DNA of 64,000 nucleotides, taken from contig CAVYBY010000008.1 of NCBI GenBank assembly GCA_963766935.1, positions 62,001 to 126,000 of the forward strand. The letters are read 5' to 3'. The notes below the pieces were generated by a model. That model saw only the letters and a program-made list of their open reading frames with translations, did not search any database and was not told the DNA's origin. Below, piece after piece: positions 52,941 to 60,871 of the stretch (position 1 is its first letter; every line of letters starts with the position of its first letter). The position numbers were made by a program, and so were the translations under genes. Origin of the DNA: CAVYBY01 sp963766935. Its GTDB lineage: Bacteria; Actinomycetota; UBA4738; HRBIN12.

Positions 52941-54130
52941 CCGAGACGCGCGCGCCGGCCGAGGCGGAGCGCGATCAGGTCGTCGAGACGCTCCGCCTGG
53001 CACTCAACCGTCCCGCAAGCTGGGCGGCGAGCCGCGGGCCGTCGTTCCGGCTCGGCGAGTTCAAGTGCACGTTCGACGGTGAACGGGTCATCGCCACGGC
53101 GGCGGCGTTTCGGTCTCGGCAGTGGTTCGCCGGCAAGGACATGGCCGTCGCCGGCATCTACGCGGTGGCGACCCGGGCCGAACACCGGGGCTCCGGTCTT
53201 GCGAGCGCCGCGGTCGAGCAGCTCCTTCGCGACGAGCGGGAGGCCGGCATCCCGGTGGCCGCCCTCTTTCCCGCCGTGCTCCGCCCGTATCGGCGGCTCG
53301 GATTCGAGATCGCGGGAAGCCTCACCGAGCACGAGCTGGCACTCGACCGGATCCCCGAGGATCCGCCCGGCAGCACGCCGGCCGTCGAGCCGCTCGACCC
53401 GCAGCGCGATCTGGTCGGCGCCGCCGCGTGCGTCGAGGCCGCGGTGCGCGGAGGAACCGGCACGATCGGGATCCCGGATCCCGAGTGGTTCCTGCACATG
53501 GTCGAAACCACGCCGAACGAGGTCGAGCACGCCGTCGTCGTGCGAAACGCAGCGGGCCACGTCGACGGCGTCCTCTCGACGAGGAACGAAGACGCGCCCG
53601 GCTACCTCGGTATCGGGTTCGGGCTGCGGTGCCGGGTCTTCGCCTGGCGGACCGAGCCGGCGCTCCGCGCGCTGCTCGCGTATCTCCGTTCCTTTCGCGG
53701 TCTCGGCCGCTGGATGCGCTGGACGGGTCCGCCCAACGACCCCCTCGCGCTGCTCGTCGACGAACAGGATCTACGGGTGCACGAGCGGTACCCCTGGATG
53801 GAACGGATCCTCGACGTGGAAGCCGCCCTCGAAGCGCGCGGCTGGCCGGACGTCAACGCGGACGCGCTGTTCGAGGTGGACGATCCCCTGCTCGAGGAGA
53901 ACCGCGGCCCCTGGCATCTGACCGTGCGCGACGGTTCCGCCACGGTGTCTCCGGCGCCGAGCGACTGGCTCCGACCGATCAAGATCGGAACGCTGTCGGC
54001 CCTGTTCACGGGGTTCCTCTCCGCGAGCGACGCGGTCCGCCTCGGTCTGATCGACGCCGGGGATCCGGTCGTCGGCGTGTTCGACGTGCTGTTCGCCGGC
54101 CCCGCGCCCTGGGTGCCCTTCCACTTCTGA
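52937..54130 (+). CDS. Eis-like GNAT N-acetyltransferase
   Basis: The first GNAT domain has GIYAVATRAEHRGSGLASAAVEQLL, whose V/I-x-x-x-x-HRGxG acetyl-CoA loop matches the Eis family, followed by ALFPAVLRPYRRLGFEIAG. A second, degenerate GNAT region (GFGLRCRVFAWRTEPALRAL) and a C-terminal sterol-carrier-like domain ending WVPFHF (the C-terminal carboxylate is catalytic in Eis) complete the three-part architecture. Eis enzymes acetylate amines, including aminoglycosides and host proteins. Start ATG 52937 overlaps the MazG-like stop. Confidence 0.9.
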   Translation: MTETRAPAEAERDQVVETLRLALNRPASWAASRGPSFRLGEFKCTFDGERVIATAAAFRSRQWFAGKDMAVAGIYAVATRAEHRGSGLASAAVEQLLRDEREAGIPVAALFPAVLRPYRRLGFEIAGSLTEHELALDRIPEDPPGSTPAVEPLDPQRDLVGAAACVEAAVRGGTGTIGIPDPEWFLHMVETTPNEVEHAVVVRNAAGHVDGVLSTRNEDAPGYLGIGFGLRCRVFAWRTEPALRALLAYLRSFRGLGRWMRWTGPPNDPLALLVDEQDLRVHERYPWMERILDVEAALEARGWPDVNADALFEVDDPLLEENRGPWHLTVRDGSATVSPAPSDWLRPIKIGTLSALFTGFLSASDAVRLGLIDAGDPVVGVFDVLFAGPAPWVPFHF

Positions 54131-54191
54131 TCCGCGTTTTCTCGGCGCGCTCACCGTTGCGATCTCTCGGCGGGGTCTCTCGGTGCGCGCC

Positions 54192-54197
54192 GATAGT
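54192..54197 (+). promoter_or_regulatory. -10 element of a probable near-leaderless promoter (MFS gene)
   Basis: GATAGT is followed by 8 nt and ATG 54206; no ribosome binding site fits between them. Confidence 0.4.
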
Positions 54198-54205
54198 CTC
54201 CTTCC

Positions 54206-55591
54206 ATGGCGCTGAAGGACGTGGCGGGCGAGCCCGCGGGCCAGCCGAGCTTGCGGGAAGTGTTCCGCGGCCGGCGCGGTCTGCTCACCGTCGGCCTGTT
54301 GATGCTCGAGGCGCTCGCCGCGGTCGAGGCACTCGTCGTCGCGACCATCATGCCGGCCGTCGAGCGCGACCTCGGCTCGTTGCAGCTGTACGGATGGGTG
54401 TTCAGCGCCTATCTGCTCGCCGCGTTCGCCACGATCCCCATCGCCGGGCGGGCGGTGGACCGGTTCGGCGCGCGGGCGCCGCTCGGGCTCATGCTCGGCC
54501 TGTACAGCCTCGGCCTCGTCATCTCCGCGGCGGCGCCGACGATGCTGGTCATCGTCGGAGGCCGGTTCGTGCAGGGACTCGGCGCCGGCGGGCTCTACTC
54601 GGTCTCGCTCGGGACGGTCGCGAAGACCTACCCCGACCGGCTGCGGCCGCGGGTGCTCGCGCTGCTCGCGACGATGTGGATCCTGCCCGGCCTCTTCGGA
54701 CCGCCGCTCGGCGCCTTCCTGACTGCCACCGTCGGCTGGCGCTGGGCGTTTCTGGCGCCGCTCCCGGCAGTCGTGGCGGCCGCGGCCCTCGTGCTGCCGG
54801 CCATCGGCGACATCCAAGTCGACCCCGGCGACATCGTCGAGATCCCGATCCGCGACCCGATCCAGCTGATGGTCGGCGCGGCGGCCTTTCTCGGAGGGCT
54901 CACGGATCCTTCGATCTGGAGCGTCCCGCTGCTGGTCGCCGGTGTGGCCATCGGCGTGCCGCCGCTTCGGCGCATCGTCCCCGCCGGGACGCTCCGGGCC
55001 CGGCCGGGTCTGCCGGCGGCGGCAGCCGCGGCGTGCCTGCTCTCGGTGGCGTTCATGTCGGCCGACGGATTCGTCCCGCTCCAACTGACCCGGATCCACG
55101 GCTTGTCCGTCGGCATCGCGGGCCTCGCGATCACGCTTGCCACGTTCTCGTGGGCCTTCGGCAGCTGGTGGCAATCGAGGAAAGCCACCACCTGGCCACC
55201 CAGCCGGCTGGTGGCGGCGGGTGCGATCCTGCTGAGCGTCGGTCTCACCGCCGTCGGGGCCGGCCTGATCCCGTCGGCCCCGGTGCAGCTCGTCTATGCC
55301 GGGTGGCTCGTCGCGGCGATGGGCATCGGCATCGCGTTCCCGACCATCCCGGTCGCGGTGATGCGGAGCGCGGCGGCCGGAAGCGAGGCCGGCGAGCTCT
55401 CCTCGACGCTGCTCATGGACGTCCTGGGGGCCGGGATCGGTGCGGGTCTCGGTGGCTCGAGCGTGGCGATCGCGCGCGCGGCCGGCCTCTCGCTTCGCGT
55501 CGGACTCACCGGGGCGGCGATCGTGGCCGTGCTGGCGGCGCTGGCTTTGCTCGGGATCTCGCGCCGGCTGCCGACGGGCACCGCCGCCTGA
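54206..55591 (+). CDS. MFS transporter (drug:H+ antiporter type)
   Basis: A 461-residue membrane protein with about 14 helices. Family motifs include IMPAVERDLGSLQLYGWVFS in helix 1-2, the A motif AGRAVDRFGARAPL, GRFVQGLGAGGLYSVS (B-like motif with Arg) and the C-type ILPGLFGPPLGAFL (GxxxGPxxGG-like) seen in exporters of the DHA2 family. The substrate cannot be told. The gene lies alone between the Eis-like gene and the convergent asd. Confidence 0.88.
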   Translation: MALKDVAGEPAGQPSLREVFRGRRGLLTVGLLMLEALAAVEALVVATIMPAVERDLGSLQLYGWVFSAYLLAAFATIPIAGRAVDRFGARAPLGLMLGLYSLGLVISAAAPTMLVIVGGRFVQGLGAGGLYSVSLGTVAKTYPDRLRPRVLALLATMWILPGLFGPPLGAFLTATVGWRWAFLAPLPAVVAAAALVLPAIGDIQVDPGDIVEIPIRDPIQLMVGAAAFLGGLTDPSIWSVPLLVAGVAIGVPPLRRIVPAGTLRARPGLPAAAAAACLLSVAFMSADGFVPLQLTRIHGLSVGIAGLAITLATFSWAFGSWWQSRKATTWPPSRLVAAGAILLSVGLTAVGAGLIPSAPVQLVYAGWLVAAMGIGIAFPTIPVAVMRSAAAGSEAGELSSTLLMDVLGAGIGAGLGGSSVAIARAAGLSLRVGLTGAAIVAVLAALALLGISRRLPTGTAA

Positions 55592-55601
55592 TCGATCCTC
55601 G

Positions 55602-56627
55602 CTACCGAGAGACGACCAGCTCCGCGATCTGCACCGCGTTCAGCGCCGCTCCCTTGCGCAGGTTGTCGGCGCAGCTGAACAGCACGAGTGCGTCCTCGCG
55701 CCCCGGCACCTGCCGGATCCGCCCGACGAGGGCGTCGTCTCGTCCGGCCGCATCGAGCGGGGTCGGGATTCGGCCGTGCTCCGGGTCGTCGTAGAGCTGC
55801 ACACCGGGCGCGCCGGCGATCGTCTCGCGCGCCTCGGCGACGCCGATCGGACGCGAGAACTCGGCCAGGATCGACACCGCGTGCCCCACGAGCACCGGAA
55901 CGCGCACCGAGGTCGCGACGACCGGGAGACCGGGCAGTCCGAGGACCTTGCGCGGCTCGGCCATCATCTTGGCCTCCTCGCCGGTGAATCCGGAGTCCTC
56001 CAGCTCGCCGATCTTCGGGACCACGTTGTAGGCGATGGTGGTGCCGACGACGTCGCCGACCGGAAGCGCATCGTGGTCCGGATGCGCGAGAGACTCCTCG
56101 TCGCCGCGGAGCTTCTCGACCTGCTCCAGCAGCTCCGCGATGCCCTTGTGTCCCGCGCCCGAGACCGACTGGTAAGACGAGAGCACGAGCGAACGCAGGC
56201 CGGCCGCGCGGTGAAGCGGGGCCACCGCCAGCATCGCCGTGATCGTCGTGCAGTTCGGCACGGCGATGATCTTCGGGTCGCCGTCGAGCGCCTCGGGGTT
56301 GACCTCCGGGATCGACAGCGGGACATCCGGATCCATCCGAAACGCGCTCGAGTTGTCGATGCACGTGACCCCGAGCGCTGCCGCGCCGGGGAGGAACGAC
56401 CGCGACACGGTCGCGCCGGCGGAAACGAGCGCCACCCGGACCCCGTCGAGCGCGTCGAGCGATAGCTCCTGCACCGGCAGCTCGCGACCGCGGAAACGGA
56501 CCTCGCGGCCGGCGCTTCGAGCCGACGCAAGCGGGACCAGCTCGTCGGCCGGGAAGCTCCGCTCTTGGAGGATGCGGATCATCTCGCGACCGACGGCGCC
56601 CGTGGCGCCGATCACCGCGACCTTCAT
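55602..56627 (-). CDS. asd: Aspartate-semialdehyde dehydrogenase
   Basis: NADP-binding VAVIGATGAVGREMIRIL, the active-site cysteine in IAVPNCTTITAMLAVAPLH, SYQSVSGAGHKGIAEL, and the catalytic histidine region VVATSVRVPVLVGHAVSI show a standard Asd of 341 residues. It makes aspartate semialdehyde for lysine/DAP, threonine and methionine. ATG 56627 starts at MKVAVIG; a TAGGGT box 7 nt upstream suggests an internal leaderless promoter in addition to any read-through from lysC. Confidence 0.95.
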   Translation of the reverse strand: MKVAVIGATGAVGREMIRILQERSFPADELVPLASARSAGREVRFRGRELPVQELSLDALDGVRVALVSAGATVSRSFLPGAAALGVTCIDNSSAFRMDPDVPLSIPEVNPEALDGDPKIIAVPNCTTITAMLAVAPLHRAAGLRSLVLSSYQSVSGAGHKGIAELLEQVEKLRGDEESLAHPDHDALPVGDVVGTTIAYNVVPKIGELEDSGFTGEEAKMMAEPRKVLGLPGLPVVATSVRVPVLVGHAVSILAEFSRPIGVAEARETIAGAPGVQLYDDPEHGRIPTPLDAAGRDDALVGRIRQVPGREDALVLFSCADNLRKGAALNAVQIAELVVSR

Positions 56628-56634
56628 GTCGATC

Positions 56635-56640
56635 ACCCTA
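56635..56640 (-). promoter_or_regulatory. -10 element of a probable leaderless promoter (asd)
   Basis: On the minus strand TAGGGT is followed by 7 nt and ATG 56627. It would let asd be expressed apart from lysC. Confidence 0.4.
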
Positions 56641-56684
56641 CCAGCGAGCATTCGACTGCCTCGCAACGAGGATTCGCGCGGCGC

Positions 56685-57314
56685 CTACGCGAACTGCCAG
56701 GTGTCCAAGAGGTCGCGCAAGGCCCCGGTGTTCTCGTCGAAGTGATCGGGGGTTGACGCGAGCTGCACGCGCCAGGCGGTTCCGTCCTCGATGAAGACCA
56801 CCTCGCGGATCTTGGTCGCCGCCGATCCGTCGCCCGAGACGGCATCCCACTGCCGCGCGCGGACGCCGGCGACGACGCGCTCCACCGGATCGGTCAGCTC
56901 GTACCCCGACTGCGTCCCGAGCCCCCGGACATCGTCGGCAAACCGCTCGAGCGTCCGCTCCCCGGCCTCGTTCGCCTCGACGAAGATCGCCGCCTGCTCA
57001 TCCGAGGGAGCGAACTGGTCGACCGCGGCATCGGCGGTTCCCGGCCGGCCGGCGATCCATCCCTCGGGCGTCGTGAGGCAGTACCGGAACAGCGTCGAGC
57101 GAAAGTCGGCGTCCTCACACGGCTCCGACGTTCCGGTGAAGCGCACGACCGCCAGCCCGACCCCGACCAGCGCGACGAGGATCAGGATCCCGACGACGAT
57201 CGGGCCCCGGGACGGATCCCCCGCGCCGTAAACGGCCTGCGGCTGGGGCGACGGCGCCGGCTGGGACGCGGACGATCCCGGCGTCACCGGCGGCGGCGGG
57301 GGGAGCGCGCTCAT
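56685..57314 (-). CDS. Membrane-anchored hypothetical protein between lysC and asd
   Basis: I do not recognise this 209-residue protein. It has a Pro/Ser-rich cytoplasmic N-terminus (LPPPPPVTPGSSASQPAPSP), one membrane helix (GPIVVGILILVALVGVGLAV), two nearby cysteines (SEPCEDADFRSTLFRYCLTT) that could form a disulfide outside, and a globular beta-rich domain ending WRVQLASTPDHFDENTGALR...TWQFA. This is reminiscent of PsbP/LpqN-like domains of actinobacterial surface proteins, though not assignable by eye. ATG 57314 overlaps the lysC stop (ATGA), so it is translationally coupled to an amino-acid enzyme with no evident link. Confidence 0.72.
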   Translation of the reverse strand: MSALPPPPPVTPGSSASQPAPSPQPQAVYGAGDPSRGPIVVGILILVALVGVGLAVVRFTGTSEPCEDADFRSTLFRYCLTTPEGWIAGRPGTADAAVDQFAPSDEQAAIFVEANEAGERTLERFADDVRGLGTQSGYELTDPVERVVAGVRARQWDAVSGDGSAATKIREVVFIEDGTAWRVQLASTPDHFDENTGALRDLLDTWQFA

Positions 57315-58564
57315 GTCTGTTCGGGAACGGGGGTCGTCCCGTCGGCGTCGAGGCCGAACCGCGCATGGATCGCGCGAACCGCCCTCGGTCCGTCGTCGCG
57401 GTGGATCACGCACGAGATGCGGATCGGCGAGGTCGAGATCATCTCGATGTTGATGCCCTCGGCCGCAAGCGCGTCGAACATGTCGGCCGCGACACCGGGC
57501 TGGCTCTTCATCCCCGCGCCGACGAGCGACACCTTGACGATGGCCTCGTCCACGCTGAACTGCGCCGCCCCGATCTGCTCGACGATGCCGGTCAGCGTTC
57601 CGCGAAGCCGCGGCAGGTCGGCGAGCGGAGCGGTGAACGACACGTCGGTCGTGCCGCCGTGCGACACGTTCTGCACGATCATGTCGACGCTCACCCCATC
57701 GCCGGCAACGGCCTTGAACACCCTGGCCGCCACGCCGGGCTGGTCGGGCACGCGCTCGAGCGTGACCTTGGCCTCGTCGCCGTCGAGAGCGACGCCGGAG
57801 ATCATCACGTCTTCCATCACACCGTCCCCCTCTTCAAGGTCGCGAACCCAGGTGCCGGGCTCGTCCCCGAAGGACGAGCGAACGTGCAAGCGCACGCCCA
57901 GCCTCCGCGCCAGCTCGACCGATCTCGATTGGAGCACCTTTGCTCCCGAGCTCGCCAGCTCGAGCATCTCGTCGTACGACAGCAGCTCGATCTTGCGCGC
58001 GCGCGGCTCGATGCGCGGATCCGCCGTGTAGATGCCGTCGACGTCGGTGCAGATCTCGCACACGTCGGCCCCGAGTGCGCCGGCCATCGCCACCGCCGTC
58101 AGATCGGATCCACCGCGGCCGAGCGTCGTGATCTCGTACGCGCTCGAAAGCCCCTGGAACCCGGCGAGCACGACGACGCTTCCGCCCTGCAGCGCCTCCA
58201 GGATCCGACCGGGCCGGATCTCGACGATTCTCGCCGACCCGTGCTGCGTGTCGGTGATGATGCCGGCCTGCGATCCCGTGTAGCTGGCGGCCCGGCACCC
58301 GCGCGCGTTGATGGCGATCCCCAGCAGCGCCATCGCGATGCGCTCGCCCGCGGTGAGCAGCATGTCCAGCTCGCGGGGGTCGGGACGCTCCGTGATCGCG
58401 TGCGCCCGTTGGAGCAGCTCGTCGGTAGTGTGCCCCATCGCCGAGACCACCACGACGACGTCGTTGCCCTGAAGGCGTGCCCGGACCACGCGATCGGCGA
58501 CGGCCTCGAGGCGCTCGACCGTCTCGACCGACGTCCCTCCGTACTTCTGGACGACGATGGGCAC
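57311..58564 (-). CDS. lysC: Aspartate kinase
   Basis: The kinase domain opens VVQKYGGTSVETVERLEAVA, has VVVSAMGHTTDELL, TAGERIAMALL, GRGGSDLTAVAMAGALGADV and VDGIYTADPRI, followed by two ACT domains (VTLERVPDQPGVAARVFKAV and VSLVGAGMKSQPGVAADMFD) for feedback control by lysine and/or threonine. At 417 residues it is the usual actinobacterial type. GTG 58564 is preferred because conserved sequence begins at once and an AGGAGC-like site lies upstream; TAGACT farther upstream is a possible -10. A single-frame second start for a beta subunit cannot be excluded. Confidence 0.95.
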   Translation of the reverse strand: MPIVVQKYGGTSVETVERLEAVADRVVRARLQGNDVVVVVSAMGHTTDELLQRAHAITERPDPRELDMLLTAGERIAMALLGIAINARGCRAASYTGSQAGIITDTQHGSARIVEIRPGRILEALQGGSVVVLAGFQGLSSAYEITTLGRGGSDLTAVAMAGALGADVCEICTDVDGIYTADPRIEPRARKIELLSYDEMLELASSGAKVLQSRSVELARRLGVRLHVRSSFGDEPGTWVRDLEEGDGVMEDVMISGVALDGDEAKVTLERVPDQPGVAARVFKAVAGDGVSVDMIVQNVSHGGTTDVSFTAPLADLPRLRGTLTGIVEQIGAAQFSVDEAIVKVSLVGAGMKSQPGVAADMFDALAAEGINIEMISTSPIRISCVIHRDDGPRAVRAIHARFGLDADGTTPVPEQT

Positions 58565-58671
58565 GCTGCGCGACGCTCCTGATCGGGTGCGCACGAAGTC
58601 TAGCGGGCTGCCGGGAACCTTCCGCACGCCCGGCCCGTCACTGTCACATGGGCTTGTCCGTGGGGCATGAG

Positions 58672-59283
58672 ATGGGAAACGGACCGAGAGAGGCCGTGGC
58701 GGGGAAGCGCAGCGACACCGAGCTCCTGCTCGCGAGCCGGAGTGATCCGGACGCGTTCACCGAGCTGTACCGGCGCCACGCGGAGGATCTACTCCGCTAC
58801 TTCGCCCGGCGCGCGCTCGATCCCGAGTCGGCTGCCGAGCTCACGGCCGAAACCTTCGCGGCGGCCTTCGCCTCGAGGGCGAACTACGAGGACACGGGGG
58901 CGAACGGCGTGGCATGGCTCTATGGCATCGCGCGGCACCAGCTGGGGCGGTTCTTCCGCGCCGGCGGGGTGGACGCGCGCGCCCGGCGGCAGCTTGGGAT
59001 GCCCGAGCGCGAGCTCCCACCCGAGGACTACGAGCGGATCGAGGACCTGGTCGACTTCGCCCCGATCCGATCGGCGATCGGCGACGCCCTGGCGTCCCTG
59101 ACCGAACGCGAGCGCGACGCGATGCAGCTGCGCGTGATCGACGAGCTGCCCTACGACGAGGTCGCCCGCCGGCTCGAGTGCTCCGAGGCCAACGCCCGCC
59201 AACGGGTGAGCCGCGGCCTGCGGAAGCTCGCCGTGGTCCTGCACGAGCACGACCCCCGGCCCGCCACGGAGGTGGAGACGTGA
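58672..59283 (+). CDS. ECF-type RNA polymerase sigma factor
   Basis: Region 2 is seen in AFTELYRRHAEDLLRYFARR and ELTAETFAAAFASRANYED, ending NGVAWLYGIARHQLGRFFR. Region 4 has LTERERDAMQLRVIDELPYDEVARRLECSEANARQRVSRGLRKL, the DNA-binding helix for the -35. It overlaps the DUF4349 gene by GTGA; such coupling is normal between an ECF sigma and its anti-sigma factor. The start may be ATG 58672 or ATG 58648. Confidence 0.9.
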   Translation: MGNGPREAVAGKRSDTELLLASRSDPDAFTELYRRHAEDLLRYFARRALDPESAAELTAETFAAAFASRANYEDTGANGVAWLYGIARHQLGRFFRAGGVDARARRQLGMPERELPPEDYERIEDLVDFAPIRSAIGDALASLTERERDAMQLRVIDELPYDEVARRLECSEANARQRVSRGLRKLAVVLHEHDPRPATEVET

Positions 59284-60303
59284 ACACCGACATCCGCTAT
59301 CTGGAGCTGCTCGAACGGGACCTCCGTCAGGCCGCACGGCGCGAAGCTTCCGGGGGCGCGCGCCGCCCCGCCGATCCGCCGGGGTCCGCGCCGGCGGAGC
59401 GGCCGGTGGCAGCTCGCCGTGGCCGCGGCCATCCCCCTGTTGCTCGTTTCCGGCGCCCTCGGCTGGCTCGTGACGAACGGCGGCAGCAGCGCGGACAAGG
59501 CAGCCGCACCGCGCCCGGCGTCGGGAACCGGCGCTGCCAACCTGGGCGATCGGGGCGGTCTCGAAGCCGCCGACGGCGGCGACGTGACCGGCGCGTCCGG
59601 CGGGCTCGGAGGCTCGTCGGGCGATCTGTCGAAGATCGAGCGGGCCGGCCGGATCGGCTTGGTCGTTCCCGACGGCGAGTTCGGGAAGTCGGACGATCGC
59701 GTCGCCGCGATCGCAAGCGCCAACGGCGGGTTCGTGTTCTCGTCCTCGATCCAGGGTGACCGGCAGGGCACGATGGTGCTTCGGATCCCGGCACGCCGGC
59801 TCGACGCCGTGATGAGCGAGCTTCGAAACATGGCGACCCGCGTGGAATCGGAGTCGACGACCGGCAACGACGTCACCGCCCAGTTCGTCGACCTGCGCGC
59901 GCGCGAGCGGATTCTCAAGGTCCGCCGCACGGTCCTGCTGCGACTGCAGGACAACGCCACCAACCTCGCCGACACCCTCCGCCTGGAGGATCAGCTCGAC
60001 GCCGTCCAGCTGAAGATCGAACAGATCCAGGGTCAGGTCGCGTTCATCAACAACCAGGTCGCGCAGGCGACGCTGCGGGTCTCGATGCGGGAGCAGGACG
60101 TCACCAGCGCTCCCAATCCCGACGCGGGCAAGCCGAGCCTCGGGCACTCGCTGCATCTCGCGGTCCGCGGCTTTCTAAGCGTCATCGGGTTCGTGATCGT
60201 CGGGCTCGGCTACCTGCTGCCGATCGGTGCGGTGCTGGCGCTGCTCTGGGGGGCGTGGGTGCTCGCCCGCCGCTACATCTCGCGGCGGCCCTCCAGCGCC
60301 TGA
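59280..60303 (+). CDS. DUF4349 membrane protein, possible anti-sigma partner, one frameshift
   Basis: The first frame (from GTG 59280: NTDIRYLELLERDLRQAARR) encodes a cytoplasmic segment of about 35 residues. Near 59380-59400 the frame changes, giving the first helix (LAVAAAIPLLLVSGALGWLV), a Gly/Ser-rich linker, then the DUF4349 domain (RIGLVVPDGEFGKSDDRVAA, GTMVLRIPARRLDAVMSELR, VTAQFVDLRARERILKVRR), a coiled coil (RLEDQLDAVQLKIEQIQGQV) and a C-terminal helix pair. DUF4349 proteins have no settled role. The N-terminal cytoplasmic piece plus helix resembles a membrane anti-sigma factor, and the GTGA overlap with the ECF sigma supports that; it is inference. Confidence 0.78.
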
Positions 60304-60866
60304 GACAGCGTCACCTCGTCCGCGTACTCGAGATCGCCGCCGACGGGAAGGCCGCTCGCGAGCCGCGTGACGCGTACGCCGAGCGGTTTGACGAGCGCCG
60401 CCACGTACATCGCCGTCGCGTTGCCCTCGAGGTTCGGGTTGGTCGCCAGGATCACCTCGGTCACGTGATCGCGCTCGACGCGTTCGAGGAGCGACTCGAC
60501 GCGGAGGTCGTCGGGTCCGACGCCGTCGAGCGGGCTGATCGCTCCTCCCAGGATGTGGAAACGGCCCTTGACGAGCCCAGCCTTCTCGATCGTGGCCGCG
60601 TCCTTCGGCTCCTCGACGACGCAGAGGAGGGTGCGGTCGCGGGACTCGTCGCGGCAGATCCGGCAGAGATCGCCCTCGGCCACGTTGCCGCACTCGCGGC
60701 AGAACGTGATGCGGTCCTTCGCCTGCACGATGGCGGCGGCCAGGCGCTTGGCCTCGTCGGGCGGAGCCTTCACGAGCCAGAACGCCAGACGCTGCGCCGA
60801 CTTCGGCCCGACGCCGGGCAACCGGGCCAGCTCGTCGATCAGGTCCTGGATCGGGCCCTCGTACAC
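60273..60866 (-). CDS. recR: Recombination protein RecR
   Basis: The protein starts with the helix-hairpin-helix region IQDLIDELARLPGVGPKSAQRLAFWL, has the zinc finger FCRECGNVAEGDLCRIC, and the Toprim domain beginning LLCVVEEPKDAATIEKAG with VILATNPNLEGNATAMYVA. RecR works with RecO/RecF in loading RecA at gaps. At 197 residues it is normal. GTG 60866 follows the dnaX stop by 5 bp; the usual ybaB/ebfC gene between dnaX and recR is absent. Its end overlaps the convergent DUF4349 gene by 31 bp. Confidence 0.95.
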   Translation of the reverse strand: MYEGPIQDLIDELARLPGVGPKSAQRLAFWLVKAPPDEAKRLAAAIVQAKDRITFCRECGNVAEGDLCRICRDESRDRTLLCVVEEPKDAATIEKAGLVKGRFHILGGAISPLDGVGPDDLRVESLLERVERDHVTEVILATNPNLEGNATAMYVAALVKPLGVRVTRLASGLPVGGDLEYADEVTLSQALEGRREM

Positions 60867-60871
60867 GGCGG

